64,000 nucleotides of DNA from assembly GCA_031308135.1 (NCBI GenBank), contig JAHLJT010009419.1:181614856-181678855 (forward strand), read 5' to 3'. This DNA comes from Acheta domesticus. Taxonomy: Eukaryota > Arthropoda > Insecta > Orthoptera > Gryllidae. Numbering within the stretch: position 1 is the stretch's first letter; every line of letters begins with the position of its first letter. Of this stretch, positions 36,831-48,459 are shown piece after piece. The position numbers and the translations under genes are program-made. The notes under the pieces are model-generated. The model had not been told where the DNA came from. It worked only from the letters and a program-made list of their open reading frames with translations, and searched no databases.

Positions 36831-37036
36831 AAGTATTTTAAAAAAGGGAATAGGTTCAGTATGTGTTACAGATGGAACCTACCCCCTAATTAAAATCATA
36901 TATAAAGAGAGACTTGAATTCTACATCGAGTATTCAAGTAGTATGACAAAAAGAATATATAACAAACACGTCAAATTCATAGTAGAACTAAAAATTGGCT
37001 GTAAAGGGGCCAAAAATAAAACACTATTCTTATCTC

Positions 37037-40000
37037 TCAAATAAGATTATATATTCCGCTTTCCCTCAAGAAGCAAAAAAGTTTTGAGAGCGCGGAATCG
37101 TCATCCCCGAGAACCTCCCTTAGCGAGTTGCCCAGGCCATGTCTTCGTCGGTTGCCAACATATTTCCTACAGTTCAGGAGGACGTGTTCCACAGACAGAA
37201 CCGTCCCGCATGAGTCACATACGGGAGGAGTTTCTCCTCGAAGGAGGAAACCGTGAGAAAAATGGCAGTGTCCAATTCGAAGACGTGTTAAAATGACTTC
37301 CTCACGCCTAGAGGAGCGAGATGAGGAACGTCAGGGAATTACAGAATTCTTTATCCCACTTAGTTTAAAAGTGGTATTGTGCCACTCTGTTTGCCACGCT
37401 CTAAACAAAGATCGTTTCAAGTAAGCCTTAACATCGGACAATGGCACAGCAGGAAAGTCGATACGAGTATTACGAGTAGCTGATTTCGCCGCCCGGTCGG
37501 CCAGCTCATTCCCTGTGATTCCCACATGGCCTGGAACCCAACTAAGAACCAGGTCATAGTTGCGGGACATGAGACTATGAATCAGGTTTTGATCTGATTT
37601 TGTCAGTCTGACGAAGGCCGGGAGACAGCCTGAAGAGAACTGAGAGAATCGGAACAGAGAACTACTCGCTGCAACGTCGTTGACTCGATGTACTTTAGGG
37701 CTTTGAGTATTGCATACATTTCAGCAGTGAATGGACTGCACTGTGAATGAAGACGATATGATTTGGTGGCCCAGATGCAATTAAAACTACACGCCACTGC
37801 GTCATTGTGCGATGACCCGTCCGTGTACAAGAATAGATGATCCGGATAGGCTTCCCTCATACCCAGAAACTGCTTCTGGTAAACCAGAGGACTAGTATTT
37901 TGTTTGGAAAGATTGGAGAGTCTGAGGTCAATATTGGTGAGAAGGAGTTTCCAAGGGGGAATCAGGTCATTAGGGGGTTTCACAGGAGTGGGAAGATCGA
38001 CATTAAGTCCCCGCAAAAGATTTCGCAATCGAATGCCTAGGGGCTGGGGTAGCGATGTTCGAAGAATATAAGAAGATTCATATTTTGGGCGAGTGATTAT
38101 TCGGCGACAAGGATGATTTAAGAGTCCTGACACTTTAGCACCATAAGACGCTAATAGAATATCTCGCCTTATTTTTAAGGATGGCTCCCCAGCGTCAGCT
38201 AGAATGCACTCGATTCGGCTGGTGCGATACGCGCCTGTTGAGAGGCGAATTCCAGCGTGGTGTATGTTGTTGATGGGTCTAAGGGTGGAAGGAGCTGCAG
38301 AACCATACACTTCACTACCGTAATCCAATGCTGAGCGAATGAGTGCTCTGTATAACCGCTGTAGGGTAATATGGTCGGCTCCCCATGAAGTGCCACTAAG
38401 CATTCGAAGAAGATTGAGGGGGGAGACACATCTGGTTTGCAATGTGCGGATATGAGAGTGCCACGTGAGGGACTTGTCAAAAGTCAGCCCCAGAAACCTG
38501 GCAGAGTCAGTGAATGGAAGCTGATTTCCTCGCAAGTACAGGATTGGATCGCTATGCAAGTGGTATATTCTGCAGAAGGGCACTCCAGTACATTTAGTAG
38601 GTGAGAACTTAAAACCTGTCGACATGCTCCATTCATGCAGCTTGTTGAGCACCAGTTGGAGTTGCCTCTGGATAACACTTATGCTGCTGGATGAACAAAA
38701 AATGGCAAAATCATCTACAAACAGCGATGCCTTCACAGGTTCCCTCACGACCGACGCTATACTATTTATGGCTATGGCAAATAGAGTGACACTTAGCACC
38801 GAGCCTTGGGGGATGCCGTTTTCAAGGGGGCGACTGTTAGACAGTTTGTCACCAATGCGAACTCTGAAAGATCTGTCCGATAAGAAATTTTGGAGGAATA
38901 AGGGGAGCTTCCCCCTGAATCCCCACGAGTGCAGGGTTCGCAGAATGCCATACCTCCAAGTGGTGTCATACGCCTTTTCTACATCGAATAGTACGGCCAC
39001 AAGGCGTTGTCTCAGAACGAACAAGGTTGAAATTTCCGTTGCCAAAGCGACGAGATGGTCAAGGGTTGACCGGTGTTTCCTGAAACCGCACTGAATTGGT
39101 GCGAGTAGGTTTCTGCACTCCAAGGTACAGACCAAGCGCTGGTTTACCATCCGTTCCAGCACTTTGCAAACGCAGCTGGTGAGAGCGAGAGGTCGGTAGC
39201 TCGATGACAGCGACCGATCCTTGCCCTCCTTCAGAGCTGGGATAACTATGGCTTCTCTCCATACAGCAGGGATGGTGTGCTCTTCCCAGATGCGATTATA
39301 AAGGCGGAGGAGAAATTGCATCGCCACATCAGGAAGATGTTGTAACATTAGGTTGTGTATTTCATCAGGACCTGGGGCAGTTCTTCTGGCCAATGCAAGA
39401 GCAGAGCGCAATTCCGATATGGAGAAAGGTGTGTTGTAATCCTCAGACGCTCTGCAGAAGAAATCCAACGGACGGATCTCCATCCTTTCTTTGAGCAAAA
39501 GAAAGTCAGGAGAGTAGTTCGCCGAACTTGACATGACTTCATAGTGCGCGGCGAGTTCCTCTACAATCATATCTGGAGATGTGATCATTTCTCCATTTTT
39601 CAAGAGACCTGGCACCGTATTTGGTGAAGAGTGTCCTTTTATCTGTCGAATTTTTCTCTATACCAGGCGTGGTGGCGTGTGACAATTGAGAGACGAAACG
39701 TACGCTCTCCACGATGCATTTTTGCTCTCTAAGATAGTTCTTCTAGCCTTCGCCCTGCATCTTTTATACTCGATTAAGTTATCCACTGTTGGATAGTGTC
39801 TGAGATGTGCCAGTGCCTTTTTTCGAGCACTGACCGCTCTCGAGCAGTTCTCATTCCACCACGGAACGAAAGGGTGTCGCGGTTTACCACTTGCCTTCGG
39901 AATTGCGATGGAAGCAGCAGCGAGTACAGCGCTATTAAAATGTTATGTCATTTCATCCACATTTCCGAAGGGACCGTCTGACAGGTTAACATTATTTTGG

Positions 40001-40713
40001 AATGTCGACCAGTCAGCTCGTCGCACGATCCATTGAGGGGGCCGTGCACAACTACGGCGAAGATGATCAATGTGGAAAATCGTGGGGTAATGGTCGCTTC
40101 CATAATGATCTTCTAATATGGTCCACCGCATAGCAGTAGCAAGTGAAGAGCTGCAAAGGGCTACATCAATAGCCGTGCTAGAATTCGTAGCTACGGCAAA
40201 ATGAGTTGGTTCCCCAGTGTTGAGAATAGCCAAATTCATGGTGTCGATGACAGACTCCAAAATAGCACCTCTTTGACACGTACGAGAGGAACCCCAAAGA
40301 GGGCTGTGGGCGTTTACATCACCCACAACCAAGAAAGGTGTGGGCAGTTGGTTTATTAGACTTAGGAGGTCATCAACCGACACCGTTTGTCTTGGGGGAA
40401 TATAGATATTACATACGGTGAGTGAGAGGGACGGCAGATTCACCTGCACACAAACTGTTTGAAGGTCGGTGTGAACAGGGATTTCTGCAGAATGCAGCGA
40501 ATCCTGGACCAAAGTAGTAACTCCGCCGTGAGCGCGGAGGCCGTCATCGACATCAACCCTATAAGGAGTGAAACCGCGAAAGTGTATGGACTGTGGTGGA
40601 GAAAGATGCGTTTCCTGTAAACAGAAAATTGAGGGTGTATAACGGGACAATAAGAGTTTTAATTCGTCCCGTCGGAGAGAAAATCCGTTCAGATTCCACG
40701 ATAGGAGAGCCGT
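37037..40713 (-). pseudogene. LINE ORF2: endonuclease, RT, RNase H, zinc finger
   Basis: Polyprotein that nicks target DNA and reverse transcribes the element RNA. Order on the minus strand: AP endonuclease (SWNLNGFSLRRDEL at the start, FCLQETHL, VGDVNAHSPLWGS, GSDHYP), then RT (SYRPLALTSCVCKVLERM, NGIPQGSVLS, LFVDDFAIF), RNase H (FLYTDGSSHNDAV, SPFTAEMYAI, LCSDSLSSLQAV, LSWVPGHVGITGNELAD) and a CCHC finger (CDSCG...H...C) near 37160-37200. It ends FLRESGIYNLI and TGA at 37037. TAA at 39943, TAG at 39658 (in VWRKIR context) and TGA at 37331 interrupt one otherwise continuous reading, and a frameshift near 37,590 separates RNase H halves. A TAA lies just upstream of the SWNLNG motif and no ATG is present there. 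Confidence 0.92.
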
Positions 40714-40724
40714 TGTTTAAGAAG

Positions 40725-42006
40725 TTAAGAGGATTTCTTCTTTTCCTTTTTTCGCCTCTGCCGTCCGAAGGAGCGAGTGTCCACCCCGGCTGAAGTTTCC
40801 TCCGAGGCAGACTCATCCTGACCACTGCTCGACAGGCTGAGAGATCGCTCAGAGCGAGTTTCAGGAGTCGGGGTAGGTGGTCGGAGTTTGGAGGATCTTT
40901 CATTTTTATTGTCCAGGCCAGCAGGCCGTGTGACATCAGCCTTCTTGCGCGACTGAGAGGTGGATTCTTGTTCTGTCTTTGTCTGTGTTGCCTTCTTGGG
41001 TGGTGTTTTGTATTTTATGGGAATTATTATTTTCCCACCTTGCAGAGGCGATGTCTCCTCAGGGAAGTCCACTGGGGATACCTGGCAACAGAAGTTCGCT
41101 ACTGGGGGAGTAGCAAGAGAAGACTTAATACTCGTCGCTTTGACCGTGTTCGCCAGAGTGCTAGAGAAAAAACGCCTGAGATCCACAGGGTTCTTCACCA
41201 GGTATCGGCGTTTCGCTTCCGGAAAAGATACCTTCTCTGTTACTCTATTTTTTGAATCTCCCTCTCTCTGAGATATGTGGGGCACTTGTTAGAGTTGGCT
41301 GCATGGTCTCCTTCACAGTTTACACAGCGCACTGGTGATGAACAAGGGTTCGGATCATGCGTGGATTTACCGCACTTTGCGCAAGCAGTCACCTTTGTTG
41401 TATATGACCGAACCTCTGACACTTGAAGCAGCGCAGGGGGTTCGGCACATACTGCCGCACGCGAAGGTTATAATACCCACAGCTAATTTTATCTGGGAGA
41501 GAAGGGAAATTAAAAGTCAGGATCAAGGTGGGAGTGGGGATCTCTTTCCCATTCTCCTTCCTCCTGATCCTACACACCTCCGTAACGCCGTGGCTCTTAA
41601 AAAAGGAGAGAAGTTCGTCCTCACTTTCAAGCGTAAAGTCTTCGTGATTGACCACTCCCTTACATAAGTTAAGGGTAGGGTGAGTGGTCACTTCCACTTG
41701 GAGGCTGGCAATCTGCTTGGTTTTTTGGATCTTGTCAATCTGCTCGTCGGTGCGCGCTTCGAAAAGAATGGTACCATTCCTCTGTCGCACGACCGCTTGC
41801 AGCTTTCCAAAACAGTCTTCAATGGCTCGCGCGAGGCGGACCGCACTAACACTTTTCAAGGAATTTTCAACTTCAACACACGACATTACAAGAAACCGAG
41901 GTTTCTTTGGTTTGTTCTCCTCCCGAAGGAAGAAGCTATTCAAGTCTACCGTCTCACATCGCCTCTTCCTTGCGGAAGAGGGCAAGGGGTTTGTTTTGGG
42001 CTCCAT
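40725..42006 (-). pseudogene. LINE ORF1 (gag-like, zinc knuckles)
   Basis: RNA-binding ORF1 protein of the LINE. The ATG at 42006 begins MEPKTNPLPSSARKRR. A central region around 41,500-41,850 (VEVENSLKSVSAVRLARAIE) resembles the RNA-recognition region of I/Jockey ORF1 proteins. Three zinc knuckles follow: CFKCQRFGH (its last Cys lies past a frameshift), CAKCGKSTHDPNPC and CVNCEGDHAANSNKC. Frameshifts occur near 41,395 and near 41,255. The C-terminus is lysine/serine-rich and ends at TAA 40725. Confidence 0.88.
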
Positions 42007-42066
42007 ACGATTGAAGCAGATTCGTCTCCGTGCTCCCCACCCACCATGGAGCCCAACAAGGGGACA

Positions 42067-42573
42067 TCCCACTGGGGTGCCAGGGCTGACACGGAGATAT
42101 AGTAGGGGAATGTCACAGCGCTGCACCGCCGTGGATCCCCCCGCTCACCCTGGAGTTCAGTGCAAGACCTAGTCCGAGCCGATTGATCGGGAGTGGGTTA
42201 GCTCCCGACCGCCCATCTAGAAGAGTCCGAGGCCAAAGCGAGTGTATTGACACCTACAAGGAATGTTCCACAAAAATACGTAAACGTACCCCTTAGTGCA
42301 AGCCAAAAAACGTAGCACCAGAACTAGTTGGGAAACAAACAGGTCTCTCAAATGCCAGGACACACATTCCCTCCGACACGGGTCGCCATGCACGGCAAAC
42401 ACATGGGTGGGCGTTCAGCATACAGAGAAGGCCAGTGAGGAAGAAAAAGGAGTGAAAAGAATATACGTGACATGAAATGAAAAGCGAGACGATGAAAAAA
42501 ATGGAGAAAGGAACACTTGAGAGCCTTCTCTGCATCCCCCCGTCAGGACGTGGACCAACCCACCTCGACGGGG
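42067..42573 (-). promoter_or_regulatory. LINE 5' monomer, ORF1-proximal unit (507 bp)
   Basis: Homologous along most of its length to 42574-42990. It begins CCCGTCGAGGTGGGTTGG on the minus strand. It contains about 107 bases (42313-42400 region) absent from the distal unit. Tandem 5' units next to ORF1 suggest a monomer-type internal promoter. Confidence 0.75.
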
Positions 42574-42990
42574 CACTCCATCGGAGTGCCAGGGTTGCCA
42601 CGAGGATATAGTGGGGGAATAATACAGCGCTGCACCGCCGTGGATTCCCCCGCTCACCCTGGAGTTCAGTACAAGACCTAGTCCGAACCGATTGATCGGG
42701 AGTGGGTTAGCTCCCGACCGCCCGTCTAGAAGAGTCCGGGGCCAAAGCGAGTGTGTTGGAACCTACAGGGAATGTTCCCCAAAATACGTAATCAACGTAC
42801 CGCTTAGTGCAAGTACACACATGGGTGGGCGTTCAGCATACAGAGAAGGCCAGTGAGGAAGAAAAAGGAGTGAAAAGAACGTACATGACATGAAATGAGA
42901 AGCAAGAAGATGAAAAAAATGGAGAAAGGAACACTTGAGAGCCTTCTCTGCATCCCCCCGTCAGGACGTGGACCAACCCACCTCGACGGG
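42574..42990 (-). promoter_or_regulatory. LINE 5' monomer, distal unit (417 bp)
   Basis: Second copy of the 5' unit with the same CCCGTCGAGGTGGGTTGG start, adjoining the target-site duplication. It lacks the ~107-base block found in the proximal unit, with the junction at GTGCAAG/ACACATGGG. Confidence 0.75.
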
Positions 42991-43003
42991 ACAAACTTTT
43001 GGA
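42990..43003. repeat. target-site duplication of the I-clade LINE (5' side)
   Basis: GACAAACTTTTGGA, identical to 36618-36631. Confidence 0.9.
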
Positions 43004-43011
43004 GTTCAATA

Positions 43012-43090
43012 CCGTAAAACCCCTTTATAAGAGACACCTAAGGGAATGGAATTTTGTCTCTTATAAGCAGGAACTCTTATAAGTGGGAAA
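43012..43090. repeat. possible DNA-transposon terminus
   Basis: GTAAAACCCCTTTATAAGAG followed by TCTCTTATAAGC and CTCTTATAAGTGGG: repeated ACTCTTATAAG-type words reminiscent of pogo/Tigger-like ends. No partner terminus was found nearby. Weak. Confidence 0.25.
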
Positions 43091-43309
43091 TGGGTTTTTG
43101 ACATGTTTAATGAGATGTTACCATAATTTTAGTGGATTAGTATGAGTTGTACACTATTTTAAACTTGAGGAAACATAAATCAGTAGATTCCAGAGCCTAT
43201 TTAACCAGACCTATTGAGTGAATTTTACATCATTTATAGCACATATGCTCATAAATGGATGATATGAACAAATCACCTCTAATGTAAATATTGACTCAAG
43301 AGATATAAA

Positions 43310-44038
43310 AAAATTACATTTGTGTAATTTTTGAAAAAACAAAAGAATAGAGCAAAATGACGTCTAGAGTCTTATAGAGTACATTTATAACTATCACTAC
43401 CAAAAGTTCAAAGAAAAAATTTGGAGCAGTTTTTGAGAAAATCTTGTTTTTGTAAATGTTTAATATTTCACACAATATTGCTTGAAAACATTTTTTAGTG
43501 CATAACATTAATGAAATAACAAATTATGGAGAAAAATTTTTATTGGAAGGAAACCATTTCTATCTTCAATTTTGTAGCTGTAGGAAAACGCTGAAAAACA
43601 GCAAACTTTTTCAATTTTCGAAAATTCAGAGTTAAGAGTGAAAGTCCAAACTATGCTACCTCTATAAGGGAATTTCACTCTAATCCTACAAGTAATTTAA
43701 AGAAAAATTTTGGAGCCATTTTTGAAAACATTTTAAAAATGTTCCAGGGGCTTCATGTAAAGTACCCACAAAAGTTAAGAAGGTTTTTCAAAACCGCTGG
43801 GTTTCGAGCGGAACCAGATCGATCAGGGAATATTCATTTTGGAAAACAAATCGTACGAATAATTTTGGCGCTAGTGTTATTGACGGACGGACCGAGGGAA
43901 GTTTTGAGGGGAAAAAAACTTTTTCGGTATCAAGGGATCCCAAAACGTGCATTCCGTTGAAATCTCGAAGTCGATTTTCTGCACCATTACATTACTTTCT
44001 CTATATTACGGATATACGTACGTATACAAGAAAGAAAC
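43310..44038 (-). mobile_element. dispersed repeat family R, minus-strand copy
   Basis: The complement of family R, including the TCAAAGAAAAAATTTGGAGC block and the terminal TATACGTACGTATA palindrome near 44016-44030. It lacks the CTAG end seen in other copies. Confidence 0.65.
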
Positions 44039-44095
44039 AATTGGAAACACTGGTCAAAACACTAAAAGCAAAATCCTGCGATTTATTCTACCCTG

Positions 44096-44224
44096 CCTCT
44101 GGCAGGTATTAGCTGTTGGCGGTTTCATCCAATCGGGAGCTTGAAAGTCACCACCGTGACGTCACTAACGACACAGAAGCTCCGGATTGGATGAAACCGT
44201 AAACCGCTGATACCTTCTGGAGCA
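44096..44224. repeat. short palindromic element
   Basis: Arms GGTATTAGCTGTTGGCGGTT and the complement (AACCGTAAACCGCTGATACC), then TCATCCAATC / GATTGGATGA inside. About 48 bases of imperfect stem; likely a MITE. Confidence 0.7.
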
Positions 44225-44395
44225 GTGTTGTCAAGGTCGATGCCACGAGCGGGAGTTCGTGGCACGAGTGCCACGACGAAATCGCCCCTCCACGCTGTTC
44301 ATCGCCCCGCCACCAGAGACAACGTCATTCCAACTGTAAAACAGCGGGGTTACTACTACTCGTAATAGTTCCCTTTCTCGACGCTAGTTAAGCTC

Positions 44396-45317
44396 GTGGC
44401 ATGCTACGGTGCCATGACGCGTGCCACAGCCACCAGTAGAAGACCTCGAAAAAAGAGGAAACTCCTTACAATGCATCATGTGGTCCACCATCTGGCTGAC
44501 GTAAGTAGACTTTATGTGTCACGTAAGGAAGAAGGAAGAGGCCTCAGACAAATTGAGGCCTTCTGGCACAACGCAATAGTCGGGATGGGAAAGTATGTAG
44601 TCATCCATCAAGATAACCCTCTAATGAGACAGGTCATGAAATCTGACCGAAGAATGGGAACAGAGGCATTGTTAGTGTAGCAAGAAACAGTGCAAAGAAA
44701 ACTATGCAAGACATGCAGAATGACAGAGACTCTGAACTTCTGATGGTACTTAACATGACATGTGAGACAAAAAAAATGTTAAAGAAATCGTGGAGAGACA
44801 CTGCACAGACAATATTTGAAATGAATGGACAAGGTGTAGATCAATAAAGATCAATCATTTATGTGGCTAAAAGGGGAAAGATGAAGCCAGAATCGAAAGC
44901 ACTTGTAATAGCTGCCTAAGATCAGACCTTGAGAACACGACATTGTGATAATGCGGTTCTCAAAATTTCCCAGGACGATACATGCCGCATATGCCAGGAA
45001 CACGTAGAAACCATTGATCATATTGTCTCAGCTTGTCCAATCCTAGAAAAGACCGTGCCGGCGTAAAAGCACAGGTCGTCCCGATAGTCATCGGGGCTCT
45101 GGGATTTGTTCGGAAAAAATTGTGTAAGAACTTGACTAAGCTCCCAGGTCATTCAAAAGAATGGGAAGAACAAGAAATTGCTTCATTTCGAACAGCCTAC
45201 ATGTTGCGAAAAGTATTGTAGAGGTAGTGCCTAGATCTGCTCCGTAGGTAGCTAGTTGCAACCTGGAGTAGATTTTATATTCAGCCGACTCATGACATCT
45301 TTAGTCGTGAGGTAGAG

Positions 45318-45320
<3 letters not shown>
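44396..45320 (+). pseudogene. 3' part of a non-LTR retroelement ORF
   Basis: Opens with ADVSRLYVSRKEEGRGLRQI, continues in broken frames to a zinc-knuckle-like CRICQEHVETIDHIVSACPI (44,980-45,040) and ends VVPIVIGALGFVRKKLCKN ... ASFRTAYMLRKVL with a stop at 45221. These are the usual C-terminal blocks of an insect non-LTR retroelement whose N-terminal blocks are at 18060-19335. The 3' UTR runs into an (AAT)n tail. Many stops, so dead. Confidence 0.7.
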
Positions 45321-45322
<2 letters not shown>

Positions 45323-45365
<43 letters not shown>

Positions 45366-45388
45366 GAAGAAGAAGAAGAAAAAGAATT
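45323..45388 (+). repeat. (AAT)n and (AAG)n microsatellite
   Basis: About 13 AAT units, then AAG units, directly after the retroelement 3' end; probably its tail plus expansion. Confidence 0.9.
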
Positions 45389-46169
45389 TTTTTTCTTAAA
45401 GTTTACGTATCCTTAGTAGTCCACAAATTCCACTTGTGCATTGCTGAATCCGGGGTATGTTTTGCAAGTTCTACGATCTGAGCATAATTGAATCCAACTG
45501 CTTGTATTTTAAACAAGTTAGCAGCACTCACAGTCTCCCATCCAAGCGGCGACGATGTAGCATGGTGTAACATGAGTCTAGTTTAACCCAAGAAGTTCAC
45601 CTTTCACAGCTGGTGATCTCTCCAAGAAGTCATGACATTTAAGAGGTCGCGGTTCCACAACCACATGAGCAATGACCTTGTAGGGTAATCATTCACAGAT
45701 ATCAACACACCAAATCTCTCGGCAAATTTCACGCTCAAGCTACGGTCTTTTCAGGTGTTACAATTTTTATGATCAACTGTCTGTAAATATTTTAATGAAA
45801 CAGTTAAAGGAATGTACATATTTTTGAAAGTATTTAACGTGTCTACCTGAAAGTATACATATTATTAATACCACAGGCCAACGACCAAAAGACTTTTTGT
45901 ATGTGTTCACCTAATTCTTATAATTTTAAGCGTGCTGATTCTAAAAATAACAATAAAATGTCGTATCACACACAATTTGTTCACATTTTAGCATTTTATC
46001 TGTATAGTTAGGCAAATGCTGCTCTGAGTATCTAGATATGTATGAGATGCAGGAAGTTATAAATTCCCATATTTACTATGTGAGTGGGATAGTAAGGCAC
46101 GAGATTAGCATTAGTCTAGAAAGAATTGGCCTGTAACAAAATCTTTAAAACCGGGAGAAAAGAACATTC
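45389..46169. other. no gene recognised
   Basis: A GC-richer block at 45,430-45,730 has short open runs on the minus strand (near VGFNYAQIVELAKHT) but no clear gene. It may be a decayed repeat. Confidence 0.35.
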
Positions 46170-46850
46170 TAAGGGAACATGTGGTGGATCAACATAAGAT
46201 TCTCCTCCCTCCATTGCACATAAAATTAGGTTTCATGAAACAATTGCCTTACCTAAAGATGAGCAATGTTTCAAGTACCTTTGTAAAAAGTTTACGTAAT
46301 TTGTCTGCAACAAAATTATTAAAAGAGGGTATCTTCATTGAGACTGATATTAGAAAAGTGATGTTTGATCCCCAATTTGAACTACATTTGACAGAAGATG
46401 AAGATGAAGCGTAGAGTGCTTTTAATCACGTTATTAATAAGTTCCTAGCCAACAAAAAAGACCAAGATTATCAAGCAATTGTTGCCAATATGCTGAAAGA
46501 TTTGAAGAAATTGAGGTGTTTAATGAGCCTCAAGGTTTACTTCTTAAACAGTCATTTACAATTCTTTCCAGACGATTTAGGTGATGTAAGTGAAGAACTA
46601 GGTGGGCGTTTTCATTAAGATATGAAAGTGATGAAAAAACGTTATGAGGGACGCTGGAACACCAACATGATGGGAGATTACTGTTGGTCACTGTACCGAG
46701 AGAGTCAGCAAACGGCGTAGAGGAGAAAGAGCTATTTCAGGGGCTTTAAAGAAAAGAAACATTGAAAATATAAGTCAATGGACACGTAAATACTTTGTAG
46801 AATGTAATGTTAAGAATATAAAGCCATCTTCTATGTTTAAATAAAGTTCT
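46170..46850 (+). pseudogene. transposon-associated ORF, decayed (family T copy 1)
   Basis: Begins DQHKILLPPLHIKLGFMKQL, continues in a second frame with SLKVYFLNSHLQFFPDDLGD, and ends near FHQDMKVMKKRYEGRWN. The order and the PPLHIKLG...HSHL-FFP-LG-VS-E-G-RFHQD...Y-GRWN-NMMGDYCW pattern match a multicopy protein I associate with arthropod transposable elements, function unknown. It is broken by stops at 46414 and several frameshifts. A minus-strand fragment is at 52418-52665. Confidence 0.6.
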
Positions 46851-46859
46851 GTTGGTATT

Positions 46860-47074
46860 TTAGAGGACGTTTATTTTTTTACTTTATTAGCATATATATT
46901 TAGCATATAGCATATTTTCCCAAATCTTAATTGATCAAATTCTGACCAAACTGTGGGTGATGGAAAGAATTAGAGTTCAGATGCGGGTTCAGCACCCAAA
47001 AAACTTTAAAAATCAGCTATTAAGATTTAAAAAAATTGTTTGAAACCCTTCTTTTGTTGGCCTGTGTAATTAGA
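46860..47074. other. spacer, nothing recognised
   Basis: AT-rich with several GCATAT words near 46,890; no gene. Confidence 0.35.
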
Positions 47075-47430
47075 ATTAGAGTACCCGTGCGAGATCTCTA
47101 GCATGTTAAATCCTCACCCTTTCCCTATCCATTTGTCTATCCTTTCCGTCGTTAATGAAAGTCGTAAATGAAGCGTGTTTATTTGTTTAAAAATATATAC
47201 AAATAACTTCTAATGTACTTACTGAATATCAAACAAAAATAACAAAGCAACTGATGTTGAAAACAAATTTGCTATAACTGTTTATTCAGTATTATAGAGA
47301 GTTGTTCTTGGAACAATTAATACTTCTCTAAAAATAACATTTGAAATAATTATTCAATATTCCTTGAGAGTTAGCTTTTTGCTTTCCTTGATAGTCATAA
47401 AAATATTAGAAAAGGTTTTTACATTTGAGA
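47075..47430 (+). repeat. dispersed repeat family S, copy 1
   Basis: Starts GTACCCGTGCGAGATCTC and includes TGTACTTACTGAATATCAAA and GGAACAATTAATACTTCTC. About 300 bases are shared in order with 51698-51985. A further diverged repeat of its second half follows at about 47,520-47,680. Confidence 0.7.
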
Positions 47431-47837
47431 AAACCATGTAAAGTGCGAAAATACCGGATCGGTCAGTTACAACCCTACTCTTCGCAATATTATTTCATTT
47501 CATTCTTGACTTCAAGAGTTTTCTTGGAACAATTCACAACACTTCCTTAATGACAACGTTTGAAGTAATTATTCAATATTTTTTGACAGTTAGCTTTTAG
47601 CTTTTCGCGATAGTCACAAAACATATTAGCTTTTTACTTCCGAGAAAGCTACGTGAGAGAAGTACCATCTCCGCAAGTTTTATTCAGTTCTAGAATTTCT
47701 TTCCGACATTTTAACTATAAACAGTTGAATGATTGAAAAACGTTCAAAACAGCGAGGTTATCGACATTTGAAAACTACGACTTTCGCTCCTGAGTTATAG
47801 AAAATCTATTTATTCCGGTAAACACACTACTGATTTG
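47431..47837. other. spacer with a partial family S duplication
   Basis: At 47,520-47,680 the TTCTTGGAACAATTCA ... TTAGCTTTTAGC block repeats part of the family S copy just upstream; the rest is unassigned. Confidence 0.4.
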
Positions 47838-47920
47838 ATTTTTACTTTCTCGTATACATACGTATATACGGAGTAATACGTAAAGTAATGCTGCACAAAA
47901 AAAACGGCGAATCTTGGCCC
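47838..47920 (+). repeat. terminal fragment of repeat family R
   Basis: TTTTTACTTTCTCGTATACA followed by TACGTATATACGGAGTAATACG resembles the start of family R at 13573. Confidence 0.6.
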
Positions 47921-48459
47921 ACAGAAGCCAAGATAGCTTTCATGAGACTTAAAGAACTTGCAAGAGCAAGCTGATTAATTCAATTTTAAAACACTAATCC
48001 TCTTTAGAAAGTGTGTTATTTGTCGTATAATGTAAAAAATTTAATATACATAATGAGATGGAAATTTAAATTGAAATGTTTATGAATTTTTGAATAACTA
48101 TGCCGAAACGGTAATTTGATAATATAAAGTGATAACTGATAAACTTGTACACTTTTTATATATTAAACTTTGAAAATTATCCAAAGTTAATCATCATCAG
48201 TCAGTAATCATCAAAGATAGTAATCATTTAAGTGGTATCTCCGACCAGAAACCATTAGAGTTCTTTAACACATGACAGTAGCCCAATATCGAAATTCTTA
48301 GCATAATTTCATAGTTTAATCATAAACATAAACATATTCACTTACGTAAAAATTATTAACATTATTTTCTTCTAATCTTGTTCACCATAATTGAACTTAA
48401 CTCATTTTCTAAATGTTCAGCATTACCTAATAGTCCAGTCAATTGATGCTCAAAAGAAA
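47921..48459. other. spacer, nothing recognised
   Basis: AT-rich; no feature. Confidence 0.4.

Larger units (their letters stand above)
36632..42990 (-). mobile_element. full-length I-clade non-LTR retrotransposon, inactivated
   Basis: A 6.36-kb insertion flanked by the 14-bp direct repeat GACAAACTTTTGGA at 36618-36631 and 42990-43003 (the last base of the element and the first of the repeat overlap by one G). Transcribed leftwards: tandem 5' monomers (42067-42990), ORF1 with three zinc knuckles, ORF2 with endonuclease, RT, RNase H and a zinc finger, then a 3' UTR ending in (TCAATCAA)-type tails. RNase H after RT, plus the gag-like ORF1, places it in the I group. Damage: two frameshifts in ORF1; in ORF2, stops at 39943, 39658 and 37331 and one frameshift near 37,590. 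The intact duplication and full length point to fairly recent insertion. Confidence 0.93.

Noticed and set aside
40593..42172. Plus-strand frames of 60-160 codons
   Set aside because: They are antisense to LINE ORF1 and its 5' region, which carry the zinc-knuckle motifs on the minus strand.
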